Assembly (NCBI RefSeq): GCF_001612905.1
Contig: NZ_BDBI01000020.1
Span: forward strand, 124,001-188,000
DNA from: Nocardia ignorata NBRC 108230
Lineage (GTDB): Bacteria; Actinomycetota; Actinomycetes; Mycobacteriales; Mycobacteriaceae
Reading direction: 5' to 3'
DNA length: 64,000 nt
The position numbers and the translations under genes are program-made. The notes below the pieces were generated by a model. The model was given only the letters and a program-made list of their open reading frames with translations. It searched no databases and had not been told where the DNA came from. Positions 20,293 to 29,211 of the stretch are shown piece after piece (position 1 is the first letter of the stretch; each line of letters starts with the position of its first letter).

Positions 20293-21144
20293 ATGGGCGA
20301 GCCCACCCGGGACCTGGTGGAGCGTGCGGCCGAGCTGCTGGCCGGACGCCGCGTCGTGGTGGTGTCCGGGGCGGGTTTGAGCACCGACAGCGGCATCCCC
20401 GACTACCGCGGCCCCGATTCACCACCCCGCAATCCGATGACCTACCAGCAGTTCGTCGGCGACGCCGACTTCCGGCAGCGGTACTGGGCCCGCAACCACA
20501 TCGGCTGGCGGCGGATGGACGCCGCCCGCCCGAATCCGGGCCACCGCGCGCTGGCCCGGCTGGAACACGCGGGCGTGGTGTCGGCTGTGATCACGCAGAA
20601 CGTCGACCTGCTGCACACGAAAGCAGGTGCTCGCCGGGTCATCGACCTGCACGGCACGTACGCCCGCGTGTGCTGCCTGCGCTGCGCGGCGGTGATCTCC
20701 CGCATGTCGCTGGCCGAACAGCTGGAGGCGGCCAATCCCGATTTCGCCGACCAGGTTTCGCACGGCGGCGGTATCGAGGTCGCGCCCGACGCGGACGCGG
20801 TGGTCACCGACACCGACCGCTTCCGGATGCTCGACTGCGCCCGGTGCGGCGGCATGCTCAAGCCCGACATCGTCTACTTCGGCGAAACCGTCCCCGCCGA
20901 GCGGGTGGCGGCGGCCTTCGCCCTGGTCGACGACGCCGAGGCACTGCTGGTAGCTGGATCGTCACTCACCGTGATGTCCGGGCTGCGATTCGTCCGCCGC
21001 GCCGCGAAGAACGGTGTGCCGGTGGTGATCGTGAACCGCGGCGCGACCCGCGCCGACGACCTGGCCGCCGTGCGCATTCCGGCCGGCTGTTCGCAGACCC
21101 TGTCCACCCTGGCCGACCAGCTCACCACCGTGGTACCGCGATGA
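20293..21144 (+). CDS. Sirtuin-type NAD-dependent protein deacylase
   Basis: A 283-aa SIR2 enzyme removing acyl groups from lysines with NAD. Visible features are the NAD-binding GAGLSTDSGIPDYRG, TQNVDLLH, catalytic DLHGTYARVCCLRC, a structural zinc site with two CxxC pairs (CLRC and CARC) and GSSLTVMSGLRFV. Length is typical. The MGEPTRD start at 20293 is preferred over an upstream in-frame extension without sirtuin features. The class cannot be fixed from this reading. Confidence 0.93.
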   Translation: MGEPTRDLVERAAELLAGRRVVVVSGAGLSTDSGIPDYRGPDSPPRNPMTYQQFVGDADFRQRYWARNHIGWRRMDAARPNPGHRALARLEHAGVVSAVITQNVDLLHTKAGARRVIDLHGTYARVCCLRCAAVISRMSLAEQLEAANPDFADQVSHGGGIEVAPDADAVVTDTDRFRMLDCARCGGMLKPDIVYFGETVPAERVAAAFALVDDAEALLVAGSSLTVMSGLRFVRRAAKNGVPVVIVNRGATRADDLAAVRIPAGCSQTLSTLADQLTTVVPR

Positions 21145-21393
21145 GCGATTCCGCCGACCCCGCCGTCGAGGCGCGCTACTGCCGGTCTACCGGTTGACGC
21201 AGGTGGGTGCAAAATGGACGGTAACTTGATCCCTCGGTGACGGCCGCGAATCCGACGTGGGTAAGCTCTGGCCACCAGCGCATGAAGAGTTCCACCCGCG
21301 GCGCAAAGTTTTCCTCGCAGCGGGGTTGTCGGCCCTTGCGTGGGCCGAATGATCGACACCCACCAGCCAGCCGATCAGAACCAGGGCTTTTCC

Positions 21394-23802
21394 ATGACCG
21401 ATACCGTCGTCGCCGAACCACGCCTCACGCACCGCCAGACACTCACCATTCTGTCCGGCCTGCTACTCGGGGTGTTCCTGGCCGCACTCGATCAGAACAT
21501 CGTCAGCGTCGCGATCGTGCGGATCGCGAACAGCCTCGACGGCTTCGACGAACAAGCCTGGGCGACAACGGCATACCTCATCACCGCGACCGTCACCACG
21601 CCCCTCTACGGCAAACTCGCCGACATCTACGGGCGTAAACCGTTCTATCTGCTGGCCATCGCACTGTTCGTCATCGGTTCGGCGGCCTGCTGCTTCGCCC
21701 AGACCATGTATCAGCTGGCCGGGTGCCGCGCCTTCCAGGGCCTCGGGGCAGGCGGGCTGATGTCGTTGGCGTTCACCATCGTCGGTGACATCGTGCCCGC
21801 CCGTGAACGGGTCCGCTACCAGGGTTATTTCCTCATGGTCTTCGGCATCGCGACGGTGCTCGGGCCGGTGGTCGGCGGGTTCCTGTCCGACTACGAGAGC
21901 CTCGGCGGTATCGAAGGCTGGCGCTGGGTGTTCCTGGTCAACGTGCCGGTGGGTCTGCTCGCGTTCCTGGTGGTGTGGCGGGTGCTCGATGTCGGCCACA
22001 CCCGGCAGCGCAGCCGGATCGACTGGTTCGGTGCGCTGGCGCTGGTCGTCGGGGTGGTGCCCCTGCTGATCGTCGCCGAGCAGGGCAGGCTGTGGGGCTG
22101 GACGTCCCCGAAATCGCTGCTCTGCTACGGCATCTGCGTTGGCGGGCTGCTGGTGTTCGTGATCGTCGAGTTCCTGATGAAGGACGCGGCGTTGATCCCG
22201 TTGCGGTTGTTCCGCAGTTCCACCTTCAGCGTCGCCATTCTCGGCGGATTCCTCATCGGTGTCGCCATGTTCGGGGCCATCACGATGGTTCCGCAATACC
22301 TGCAGGTGGTGCGCGGGTTCTCGCCCACCGAGGCGGGGCTGCTGATGCTGCCGCTGGTGCTCGGCATCATGGTCGGCGCCCAGCTGTCGGGCCTGATCAC
22401 CAAGGCCAGCGGGCGCTACAAGGTGCTGCCGGTGCTCGGCGCGCTGATCCTGGCCATCGGCTGCGGATTGTTCGCCCGCATCACCTACGACGGTCCGCTG
22501 TGGCAGCCGCTGGCCTACAGCGCGATCATGGGTTTCGGGCTCGGTGGTTGCATGCAGACACTGGTGATCGCCGCGCAGAACGCTGTCGGGCGCACCGAGA
22601 TGGGTGTGTCGACGGCGGCGGCCACGTTCTTCCGGCAACTCGGCGGCACCCTCGGCGTCGCGGTCTTTCTCACCGTGCTGTTCGATCGGCTCCCCGGTTC
22701 CATCCTGAGCGCGTTCGGCGGCACCCTCCCGCCGGGTCTCGACGCCGCCCGGCTCGAGGCCCTGCAGAGCGACACCAGCGGCATCGCGGCCCTGCCCGAC
22801 CACCTGCGGATCCCGATCCTCGAGGGTTTCACCGACTCGATGCACACCGTGTTCCTGCTGGCCGCCGATCTGGCGATCGTCGCCTGCCTGGTCCTGGTGT
22901 TCATGAAAGAGATTCCGCTGCAAGAGGATCCGGTGCCCGACGAGGCCGACGAAGGTGCCCAGCTACGGGACGTGAGCCTCTACGACGCACACGAGATGGC
23001 GGGCAAACTGCGGCCGGGCGCGACGGGCCGGGTGATCGCGGGTCTGCTGCGCCGTGACGATGCCCGCCCGGTCCCGTCGGCGACGCTCACCCTGATCGAT
23101 CAGCACGGTCACCAGGTGGCGCGCGGCAACGGCGACGCCGACGGCGCCTACATGATCGAGGCACCGCGACCGGGCAACTATGTCCTCATCGCGGCCGCCG
23201 CCGGTCATCAGCCAGAGGCGGTGAGCGTGTCGATCGGGGAACGGGCCCAGCACGTCGACCTGATGCTCACCGGGGCGGGTGAGCTCACCGGGGTGGTGCG
23301 CTCGGCGCGGCGCGGCGAACCACTGTGGGGTGCGACCGTGACCCTGACCGATCCCGAGGGGGAGGTGGTCGGGGCGGCGATCACGGGCGAGGACGGTACC
23401 TACGTCTGCCGTGATGTCGTCAGCGGCACGTACACCCTGGTCGCGGTGGCCGACCACATGCGCCCGACAGCACTCGCCCTGACCGTCCCGGAAACCGGCT
23501 CACTGCACCGCGATATCGATCTGGAGCCGATGGCCATCCTGACCGGCTCGGCCTGGGTCGACGGCGACCGCCCGGTCGCGGATGTCGAGATCACCGTCCT
23601 GGATTCCGGCGGCGACCCCGCCGCAACCACTCGCACCGACGAGAAGGGCCGCTACCTCGTGCCAGACCTGCCCGAGGGGGAGTACACGGTCGTCGCGCGC
23701 GGGTACCCACCGGTCGCGAGTCAGGTGGCGGTCACTCGTGGCGAGATCACCCACGACGTCACCCTGGGATACGACAACGAAGAATCGATGCATCGCCGGT
23801 AG
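21394..23802 (+). CDS. DHA2-type MFS exporter with C-terminal carboxypeptidase-regulatory-like repeats
   Basis: An 802-aa protein. Residues 1-530 are a 14-helix EmrB/QacA-type drug exporter (FLAALDQNIVSVAIVRIANS, GKLADIYGRKPFYLLA, VLGPVVGGFLSDY). Residues 550-795 are three repeats of about 80 residues ending in patterns such as DADGAYMIEAPRPGNYVLIA, GEDGTYVCRDVVSGTYTLVA and DEKGRYLVPDLPEGEYTVVA, typical of CarboxypepD-reg/Cna-B-like beta sandwiches. Starts at 21340 or 21349 would add up to 18 residues. The sandwich is predicted soluble; its ligand is unknown. Confidence 0.85.
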   Translation: MTDTVVAEPRLTHRQTLTILSGLLLGVFLAALDQNIVSVAIVRIANSLDGFDEQAWATTAYLITATVTTPLYGKLADIYGRKPFYLLAIALFVIGSAACCFAQTMYQLAGCRAFQGLGAGGLMSLAFTIVGDIVPARERVRYQGYFLMVFGIATVLGPVVGGFLSDYESLGGIEGWRWVFLVNVPVGLLAFLVVWRVLDVGHTRQRSRIDWFGALALVVGVVPLLIVAEQGRLWGWTSPKSLLCYGICVGGLLVFVIVEFLMKDAALIPLRLFRSSTFSVAILGGFLIGVAMFGAITMVPQYLQVVRGFSPTEAGLLMLPLVLGIMVGAQLSGLITKASGRYKVLPVLGALILAIGCGLFARITYDGPLWQPLAYSAIMGFGLGGCMQTLVIAAQNAVGRTEMGVSTAAATFFRQLGGTLGVAVFLTVLFDRLPGSILSAFGGTLPPGLDAARLEALQSDTSGIAALPDHLRIPILEGFTDSMHTVFLLAADLAIVACLVLVFMKEIPLQEDPVPDEADEGAQLRDVSLYDAHEMAGKLRPGATGRVIAGLLRRDDARPVPSATLTLIDQHGHQVARGNGDADGAYMIEAPRPGNYVLIAAAAGHQPEAVSVSIGERAQHVDLMLTGAGELTGVVRSARRGEPLWGATVTLTDPEGEVVGAAITGEDGTYVCRDVVSGTYTLVAVADHMRPTALALTVPETGSLHRDIDLEPMAILTGSAWVDGDRPVADVEITVLDSGGDPAATTRTDEKGRYLVPDLPEGEYTVVARGYPPVASQVAVTRGEITHDVTLGYDNEESMHRR

Positions 23803-23846
23803 GTCGTTCCAGCGCCTCGCCATCGACGAGCGTGAACCCGAACGGC

Positions 23847-24110
23847 TCAGGCGGATTCGGCGACCTGCTCGGCGCGGTAGACCTCGGCCAGCTCGGCGAG
23901 CGGGATCGTGAGTGCTTCGGCGAGGCCGACGATGGTGCCGAACGCGGGGGAGGGCATGCGCCCGGACTCGATCTTGCGCAGGGTCTCGGGAGAGATCCCC
24001 GCCCGCCCGGCCACCTCGTTCAGTTCGCGATCGCCCCGAGCCGTCCGCAGCCGCCGACCCAGCCGGCGCCCGGCTTCGACTTGGGCGGGACTGAGCGGAA
24101 GACGAACCAT
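23847..24110 (-). CDS. XRE family helix-turn-helix protein
   Basis: Small 87-aa regulator that is nearly all HTH: LGRRLRTARGDRELNEVAGR then AGISPETLRKIESGRMPSPAF. A short C-terminal helix (ALTIPLAELAEVYRAEQ) may dimerise. It is alone between convergent and co-oriented neighbours; no target is evident. Confidence 0.82.
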   Translation of the reverse strand: MVRLPLSPAQVEAGRRLGRRLRTARGDRELNEVAGRAGISPETLRKIESGRMPSPAFGTIVGLAEALTIPLAELAEVYRAEQVAESA

Positions 24111-24200
24111 GCCCCCGATGGTAAGTGCTCACTCACCGAGCCGCCAAGAAAGCTCTCCTGACGGCGCTGATCCGTCCCAGGGCGTCGCGGCGTCCATGAA

Positions 24201-24560
24201 CTAGCGGGTGGGACGCCCGGGGATTCGGCCGTTACCGTCGCCGGTGGGTGTCCATTGTTCGGCCCAGTCCCAGACCTGCTGGAGGGACTCGGCCAGGAGG
24301 GCGCCCTCGGTGGTGAGTTCGTAGGCGCCGCGCGGCCCGTTCTTGCGGGTCAGGCCCGCTGACTGCAGTTGCTGGAGGCGGTCGGACAGCATGCTCGACG
24401 AGCAATTGCCCATCCGGCGGCGCAGGTCGAGGAAGCCGAGGGGACCGGGTTCGAGTTCCCAGATCACGCGCAGCATCCACCGCTGGCCGAGCAGGTCTAT
24501 CGCGGCAACGATCGTCGCGGAGGGTTCTGCGGTCTCGTCACCGCCGGTTGCGCTTCTCAT
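24201..24560 (-). CDS. HxlR family transcriptional regulator
   Basis: A 119-aa winged-helix protein: IDLLGQRWMLRVIWELEPGP, LGFLDLRRRMGNCSSSMLSD and the GAYELTTEGALL wing. ATG at 24560 is favoured because a longer start would run through the palindromic operator. It is divergent from a quinone-reductase-like gene. Its promoter bears GCTTCT/AGAAGC palindromes and is duplicated 1.17 kb away, so this regulator probably governs both loci. Confidence 0.87.
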   Translation of the reverse strand: MRSATGGDETAEPSATIVAAIDLLGQRWMLRVIWELEPGPLGFLDLRRRMGNCSSSMLSDRLQQLQSAGLTRKNGPRGAYELTTEGALLAESLQQVWDWAEQWTPTGDGNGRIPGRPTR

Positions 24561-24603
24561 TCGGAAGCACGATAGCTGGTTCTGTATCAGAAGCACTCGG
24601 GCG
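24541..24603. repeat. HxlR promoter repeat, copy 1
   Basis: A 63-base segment covering the first codons and promoter of hxlR. It carries GCTTCTCATTCGGAAGC and GGTTCTGTATCAGAAGC palindromes. It matches 25710-25772 in 55 of 63 positions in the same orientation. Confidence 0.8.
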
Positions 24604-24632
24604 ATCGGGCGGGGTCCTGAATCCGGAATACC

Positions 24633-24677
24633 TCGGGGAGTTCCCCGATGTGTGCGGGTGGTCGCGACGCCTAGCGT
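24633..24677 (+). promoter_or_regulatory. Promoter of the quinone-reductase-like gene
   Basis: Perfect palindrome TCGGGGAGTTCCCCGA (24633-24648), then a -10-like TAGCGT at 24672-24677. A start seven bases after the hexamer would be at the GTG 24685, so the transcript would be leaderless. Confidence 0.55.
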
Positions 24678-24684
24678 TGTCGAG

Positions 24685-25662
24685 GTGAAGGCAATCGTGC
24701 AGCAGGTTTACGGGTCGTCGGCGATGTTGACGGTGGCCGATGTCGGGCGCCCGGAAGCGGGGGCGGGGGAGGTGCTGGTTCGGGTTCGTGCGGCGTCGGT
24801 GAACGCGCGCGATTGGCACGTGATGCGGGGGGATCCGAAGATCGCGCGGTGGATGGATCGGTCGGTGTTCCGTCGCAAGGGCCCGGCGAATCCGGTGCAG
24901 GGCGGGGACTTCGCGGGGACGGTCGAGGCGGTGGGCGATGGGGTCACCGATGTCGCGGTGGGCGACGAGGTGTTCGGTGAGGCGGTCAGCGGCGCGTTCG
25001 CGGAGTACCTCGCGGTGCCGCGCGCTCTCCTCGACCGAAAGCCGAATAACCTGAGCTTCGAGGAGGCCGCGGCCGTACCGCTGGCCGCCAACACCGCCCT
25101 GACCTGCCTGCGTCACGTCGACGCCGGAAACCGGGTGTTGATCATCGGTGCCTCCGGAGGGGTCGGCACCTTCGCGGTCCAGATCGCCCGGGCCAGGGGT
25201 GCCGAGGTCACCGGGGTGTGCAGTGCCCGCAATGTCGAGGCGGCACGGTCACTCGGCGCCGCACATGTCTTCGACTACACCCGCGAGACCGTAACCGGCC
25301 GCTACGACACGGTTCTCGACCTGGTGGGCACGCGCGGCCTACGCGAACTCCTTCGCTTGGTCGAGCCCACCGGCACCCTCGTTCTGTCCGGTGGTGGCAA
25401 TTTCGACGGTGGGAGCGTGTTCGGTCCGGTCGGCTTGCTCGCGCTCGGCCAGCTGGCTCGGCCGTTCGTGAAACCGTCGATCCGCGTCCCGCTGGCTCAG
25501 CAGAGTCCGGAGTCGCTGACAGAACTCCGCGAGCTGATCGAGTCGGGTCAGGTCCGCCCGGCCATCGACCGGACCTACCCACTGGCCGAGACGCCCGCGG
25601 CCATCAGCTACATGGAATCCGAACATGCCAGGGCGAAGATCGTGATCATCGTCGCCGAATAG
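24685..25662 (+). CDS. Zinc-independent NADPH:quinone reductase-like MDR protein
   Basis: A 325-aa medium-chain dehydrogenase/reductase. The N-terminal GroES-like fold (EVLVRVRAASVNARDWHVMRG) and Rossmann VLIIGASGGVGTFAVQIARA are clear. The catalytic zinc ligands of alcohol dehydrogenases are absent, which points to the quinone oxidoreductase/enone reductase group. GTG 24685 fits a leaderless promoter. It is divergent from hxlR, the usual setting for electrophile- or quinone-responsive control. Confidence 0.87.
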   Translation: MKAIVQQVYGSSAMLTVADVGRPEAGAGEVLVRVRAASVNARDWHVMRGDPKIARWMDRSVFRRKGPANPVQGGDFAGTVEAVGDGVTDVAVGDEVFGEAVSGAFAEYLAVPRALLDRKPNNLSFEEAAAVPLAANTALTCLRHVDAGNRVLIIGASGGVGTFAVQIARARGAEVTGVCSARNVEAARSLGAAHVFDYTRETVTGRYDTVLDLVGTRGLRELLRLVEPTGTLVLSGGGNFDGGSVFGPVGLLALGQLARPFVKPSIRVPLAQQSPESLTELRELIESGQVRPAIDRTYPLAETPAAISYMESEHARAKIVIIVAE

Positions 25663-25709
25663 GTCGAATCGCCTGGCGGAGCGGGGTTTCTACCGGGTGT
25701 CGGGATCAT

Positions 25710-25772
25710 CCGCCGGTTGCGCTTCTGATTCAGAAGCGCGATAGTTGCTTCTGAATCAGAAGCATGCGGGCG
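25710..25772. repeat. HxlR promoter repeat, copy 2
   Basis: Imperfect duplicate of 24541-24603. Its palindromes are better than in copy 1 (GCTTCTGATTCAGAAGC, GCTTCTGAATCAGAAGC). The hxlR start codon is changed (GAT for CAT on this strand) and the frame behind it stops after seven codons (IRSATGG), so it is a relic of an hxlR 5' end. It abuts a truncated SDR. Confidence 0.8.
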
Positions 25773-26228
25773 GGAGGAACACGATCCCTGCGCCTCAATC
25801 GGGACGCGCAGGTGGATCTCGCGAAGGCGATGCTGCCCTTGACGCCGTCGGGTGGACGCATCGTGTTCGTCACCAGCCATCAGGCCCACTTCATTCACGA
25901 GAAGTCCGATGTGCCTGCGGGTTACGCACCGATCGCGCGGAGCAAGCGCGCGGGTGAGGACGCCCTGCGCGCGCTGATGCCCGAATTCCGCTCGCGGGGA
26001 GTTGGTTTCACCGTGGTGTCCGGCGACATGATCGACGGCACGATCATCGTCCGGCTGCTGGAACGGCGTGACGCGAGCAGTGTCGCGTCACGCCGTGCGG
26101 CGGGCCCGTTGCCGACTGTCGAGGATTTCGCCGCGGCGATCGTGACCGCGGCCGAGTCCGACGACGCCGACGGGCGGACGATCTATGTCGGCGGCTCGGA
26201 CTATCTCACCTCGAGTGCCGTCGGGTAG
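25764..26228 (+). pseudogene. 5'-truncated short-chain dehydrogenase
   Basis: About 150 codons matching only the C-terminal half of an SDR: LNRDAQVDLAKAMLPL, GGRIVFVTSHQAHF, the YAPIARSKRAGEDAL active-site helix (Tyr and Lys) and the substrate loop. The NAD-binding N-terminal half (GxxxGxG) is missing. A stop (TGA) precedes the first ATG, where the hxlR promoter repeat begins. It was probably cut by recombination at that repeat. Confidence 0.75.
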
Positions 26229-26237
26229 TGACCGCGG

Positions 26238-27266
26238 CTACACCGTGGCTCGGCGTTGCAGTTCGAGGGCGATGTCGATGAGCTGGTCTTCCTGGCCGCC
26301 GACGAGTTTGCGTTCGCCTGCGCGGACAAGCATTTCGGCGGCGGAGACGTTGTAGCGTTCGGCTTGGCGTTCGGCGTGTTTGAGGAAGCTGGAATAGACG
26401 CCCGCATAGCCCATCATGAGCGATTGGCGGTCCAGGAGGCATTCCTGCGGCATGGCCGGGCGCACGACATCTTCGGCGGCGTCGGCGATGGCGAAGAAGT
26501 CGATGCCGGTTTCGATCCCGAGTTTGTCGCAGACGCCGACGAGGGCTTCGACGGGTGTGTTGCCCGCGCCCGCACCGAAGCGGCGTGCGCTGCCGTCGAT
26601 TTGAGTGGCGCCCGCGCGGATGGCGTAGATGCTGTTGGCGACGGCGAGGTCGAGGTTTTCGTGACCGTGGAAGCCGACCCGGGCGTCGTTGCCGAGTTCG
26701 GCGACCAGGGCGGCCACGCGGTCGGAGACCTGATCGAGGACCAGGGCACCCGCGGAGTCGACGATGTAGACGCATTCGCAGCCGGCATCGGCCATGATGC
26801 GGGCTTGCTTCGCCAGCGCCTCAGGGGTCTGGGTATGCGACATCATGAGGAACCCGACGGTTTCCAGACCGAGGTCGCGGGCGTAGCCGAAATGCTGGAT
26901 GGACACGTCGGCTTCGGTGCAGTGCGTGGCGATGCGGCAGATGGAGGCGCCGTTGTCCTGGGAGACCTTGATGTCTTCTTTGACCCCCACCCCGGGCAGC
27001 ATCAGGACCGCGATCTTGGCCTGCTCGGCGGTGTCGGCGGCGATTCGCACCAGTTCCTGTTCAGGGGTTTTGGAGAATCCGTAGTTGAACGAGGAACCGC
27101 CGAGTCCGTCACCATGGGTGACTTCGATGACGGGAACACCGGCGCCGTCGAGGGCGGCGACGATATCGCGGACCTCGGTGGTCGTGAATTGGTGACGTTT
27201 GTGGTGTGACCCGTCGCGCAGGCAGGTGTCGGTGATGCGGATGTCGAGATCAGCGGAGTACGGCAT
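26238..27266 (-). CDS. hsaF: 4-hydroxy-2-oxovalerate/4-hydroxy-2-oxohexanoate aldolase
   Basis: Metal-dependent class II aldolase that splits the hydroxy-oxo acid from ring meta-cleavage into pyruvate and an aldehyde, channelled to the partner dehydrogenase. RITDTCLRDGSHHKRHQF holds the catalytic Arg-Asp pair, and VGFHGHENLDLAVANS the metal histidines. Length is 342 aa from ATG 27266, with TAGGAA just upstream; GTG 27308 overlapping the hsaG stop is an alternative. Last gene of hsaE-hsaG-hsaF. The symbol rests on the steroid context; other meta-cleavage pathways use close homologues. Confidence 0.93.
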   Translation of the reverse strand: MPYSADLDIRITDTCLRDGSHHKRHQFTTTEVRDIVAALDGAGVPVIEVTHGDGLGGSSFNYGFSKTPEQELVRIAADTAEQAKIAVLMLPGVGVKEDIKVSQDNGASICRIATHCTEADVSIQHFGYARDLGLETVGFLMMSHTQTPEALAKQARIMADAGCECVYIVDSAGALVLDQVSDRVAALVAELGNDARVGFHGHENLDLAVANSIYAIRAGATQIDGSARRFGAGAGNTPVEALVGVCDKLGIETGIDFFAIADAAEDVVRPAMPQECLLDRQSLMMGYAGVYSSFLKHAERQAERYNVSAAEMLVRAGERKLVGGQEDQLIDIALELQRRATV

Positions 27267-27304
27267 GGAAATTCCTAACGAGGCCGGGGCGGAGGGATGC
27301 GCGC

Positions 27305-28213
27305 TCACACGCGGGCGGCGTGGATCTGATCGGCCATGACTTCGCCGACCTTGGTGGCGGCGGCGGTCATGATGTCGAGATTGCCCGCATACGGCGGCAG
27401 GAAATCGCCCGCGCCTTCGACTTCCACGAACACCGAAACCTTCGCCAAGCCGCCGGAAACCACAGAGGGTTCGTCGAATTGGGGTTCGTTGAGAAGCCGG
27501 TAACCAGGCACGTACTGCTGGATGTCGGCGACCATGCGGTGGATCGAGTCGGTGATCGCGGCCTGGTCGGCGTCTTCGGGGATGGCGCAGAAGATGGTGT
27601 CGCGCATGATCATCGGCGGTTCGGCCGGGTTGAGGATGATGATCGCCTTGCCGCGTTCGGCCCCGCCGATGGTTTCCACACCCCGGCTGGTGGTCTTGGT
27701 GAATTCATCGATATTGGCGCGGGTACCGGGCCCGGCCGACACCGACGACACCGAAGCCACGATTTCGGCGTAGGGCACCGGAACGACTCGCGAGACAGCG
27801 GCCACGATCGGAATCGTCGCCTGTCCACCACAGGTGATCATATTGACATTCGGGGCGTCGACCAACGATACGAGATTGACCGGTGGAACAACCGCCGGGC
27901 CGACCGCGGCCGGAGTCAGATCGACTGCCCGAATGCCCAATTCGGCATATCGCGGTGCGGCGGCACGATGCACATAGGCCGAGGTCGCTTCGAAAACAAG
28001 GTCGGGCTTCTCCGGTTGAGCGAGCAACCAGTCGACACCCTCGGCCGAGGTCTCCAAGCCGAGCCCACGAGCCCGCTTCAGCCCTTCACTGGCCGGGTCG
28101 ATCCCGATCATCCACCGGGGTTCGATGGATTCCGACCGCAACAGTTTGTAGAGCAGATCGGTGCTGATATTGCCGGATCCGACGATCGCGGCGGTGACGT
28201 TCCCGTTGGCCAC
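27305..28213 (-). CDS. hsaG: Acetaldehyde/propionaldehyde dehydrogenase (acylating)
   Basis: A 302-aa CoA-acylating, NAD-dependent dehydrogenase taking the aldehyde released by HsaF to acyl-CoA. The Rossmann AAIVGSGNISTDLLYKLL and active-site Cys128 in NMITCGGQATIP are present. GTG 28213 follows GAGGAGG; a longer start is unlikely. The aldolase and dehydrogenase form a channelling complex in this family. In steroid catabolism the substrate is expected to be propanal. Confidence 0.94.
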   Translation of the reverse strand: MANGNVTAAIVGSGNISTDLLYKLLRSESIEPRWMIGIDPASEGLKRARGLGLETSAEGVDWLLAQPEKPDLVFEATSAYVHRAAAPRYAELGIRAVDLTPAAVGPAVVPPVNLVSLVDAPNVNMITCGGQATIPIVAAVSRVVPVPYAEIVASVSSVSAGPGTRANIDEFTKTTSRGVETIGGAERGKAIIILNPAEPPMIMRDTIFCAIPEDADQAAITDSIHRMVADIQQYVPGYRLLNEPQFDEPSVVSGGLAKVSVFVEVEGAGDFLPPYAGNLDIMTAAATKVGEVMADQIHAARV

Positions 28214-28298
28214 GGTAAGCCTCCTCGAGTTTGGGGCCGGCGAACCGGCGAAGTACTGGATCACCGCGTCGACTCAGCGGCGGAGAGGTAGCGCGGGC

Positions 28299-29084
28299 CT
28301 AGGCGAAACGCAAACGGACCGAACCGAGTCCGGTGAATTCGGCGTGGAAATCGTCGCCGGGGCGGGCGTCGATGGCGCGGGTGCAGGAGCCGGGCAGCAC
28401 GATGTCACCGGCTTTGAGCCGCACACCGAAGGTGGCGACCTTGCGTGCCAGCCAGGCGACCGCGATCACCGGGTCTCCGAGGACCGCGTCGCTGCGGCCT
28501 TCGGCGACGACCTCACCGTTGCGGGTGAGGACCGCGTCGATGGCGGTGATGTCGATGTCGGCGGGGGCGACGCGTTGTTCGCCGAGGACGAACCCGGCCG
28601 AGGAGGCGTTGTCGGAGATGGTGTCGGCCAACCCGATCTTCCAGTCGGTGATCCGTGAGTCGATCAACTCGATCGCGGGTGCGTAGGCGACGGTCGCGGC
28701 CAGCACGTCGGCTTCGGTGCAGTCCTCGCCGGGCAGGTCCTTGCCCAGGACGAACCCGACCTCGACCTCGACGCGGGGCAGCAGGTACTGGGAGGTGTCG
28801 ACGGGGACGTCTTCGAAGACTTCCATCTCGGCGAGCAGGTGTCCGTAGTCGGGTTCGTCGACGCCCATCATCTGCTGCATCGCCTTGGACGACAGCCCGA
28901 CCTTGTGCCCGACCACCTGGGCGCCGTCGCGCAGCCTGCGCTGGATGTTGAGCAACTGGATCTCGTAGGCGTCGACCACGTCGATGTCGGGGTACCGGTC
29001 GACCAGCGGCGGCACGGCCACCTGATTCTGTTCGGCGCGGGCCAATTCGTCCGCGAGCTCGCTGCGCACGGTGGGGCTCAGCAT
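28299..29084 (-). CDS. hsaE: 2-hydroxypenta-2,4-dienoate hydratase-type enzyme
   Basis: A 261-aa hydratase of the MhpD/HsaE family that adds water to the 2-hydroxydienoate produced by HsaD. It shows VGHKVGLSSKAMQQMMGVDEPD, PRVEVEVGFVLGKDLPG (metal glutamates) and a GSCTRAIDARPGDDF C terminus. ATG 29084 has GGAGG a few bases upstream. First gene of the hsaE-hsaG-hsaF operon, preceded by two copies of the locus-wide palindrome. Confidence 0.93.
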   Translation of the reverse strand: MLSPTVRSELADELARAEQNQVAVPPLVDRYPDIDVVDAYEIQLLNIQRRLRDGAQVVGHKVGLSSKAMQQMMGVDEPDYGHLLAEMEVFEDVPVDTSQYLLPRVEVEVGFVLGKDLPGEDCTEADVLAATVAYAPAIELIDSRITDWKIGLADTISDNASSAGFVLGEQRVAPADIDITAIDAVLTRNGEVVAEGRSDAVLGDPVIAVAWLARKVATFGVRLKAGDIVLPGSCTRAIDARPGDDFHAEFTGLGSVRLRFA

Positions 29085-29156
29085 GCTGCCTCCGTCCTTG
29101 TCGTCGTGATCATGCAACCCATGCTCCTCGGCAGGCGAGCAGCTGAACGGTCCGCT

Positions 29157-29203
29157 TCCCGCTGGCCGGAAAGAAATTCGGCGGTCTTCCCGGATCCTGG
29201 GAA
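29157..29203. promoter_or_regulatory. Steroid-locus operators upstream of hsaE
   Basis: Two copies of the locus palindrome: TCCCGCTGGCCGGAAA (29157-29172) and TCCCGGATCCTGGGAA (29188-29203), centres 31 bp apart. Unlike most others, I see no good -10 hexamer 38 bp toward hsaE. Confidence 0.7.
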
Positions 29204-29211
29204 AGCTGTGC

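Noticed and set aside
21141..21197. 18-codon frame overlapping the sirtuin stop by ATGA
   Set aside because: Too short and without homology or tail sequence; the overlap alone is weak evidence. It may be the stub of a deleted gene.
24541..25772. The 63-bp repeats as ends of an insertion sequence
   Set aside because: They are direct, not inverted, contain hxlR promoter sequence, and no transposase lies between them.
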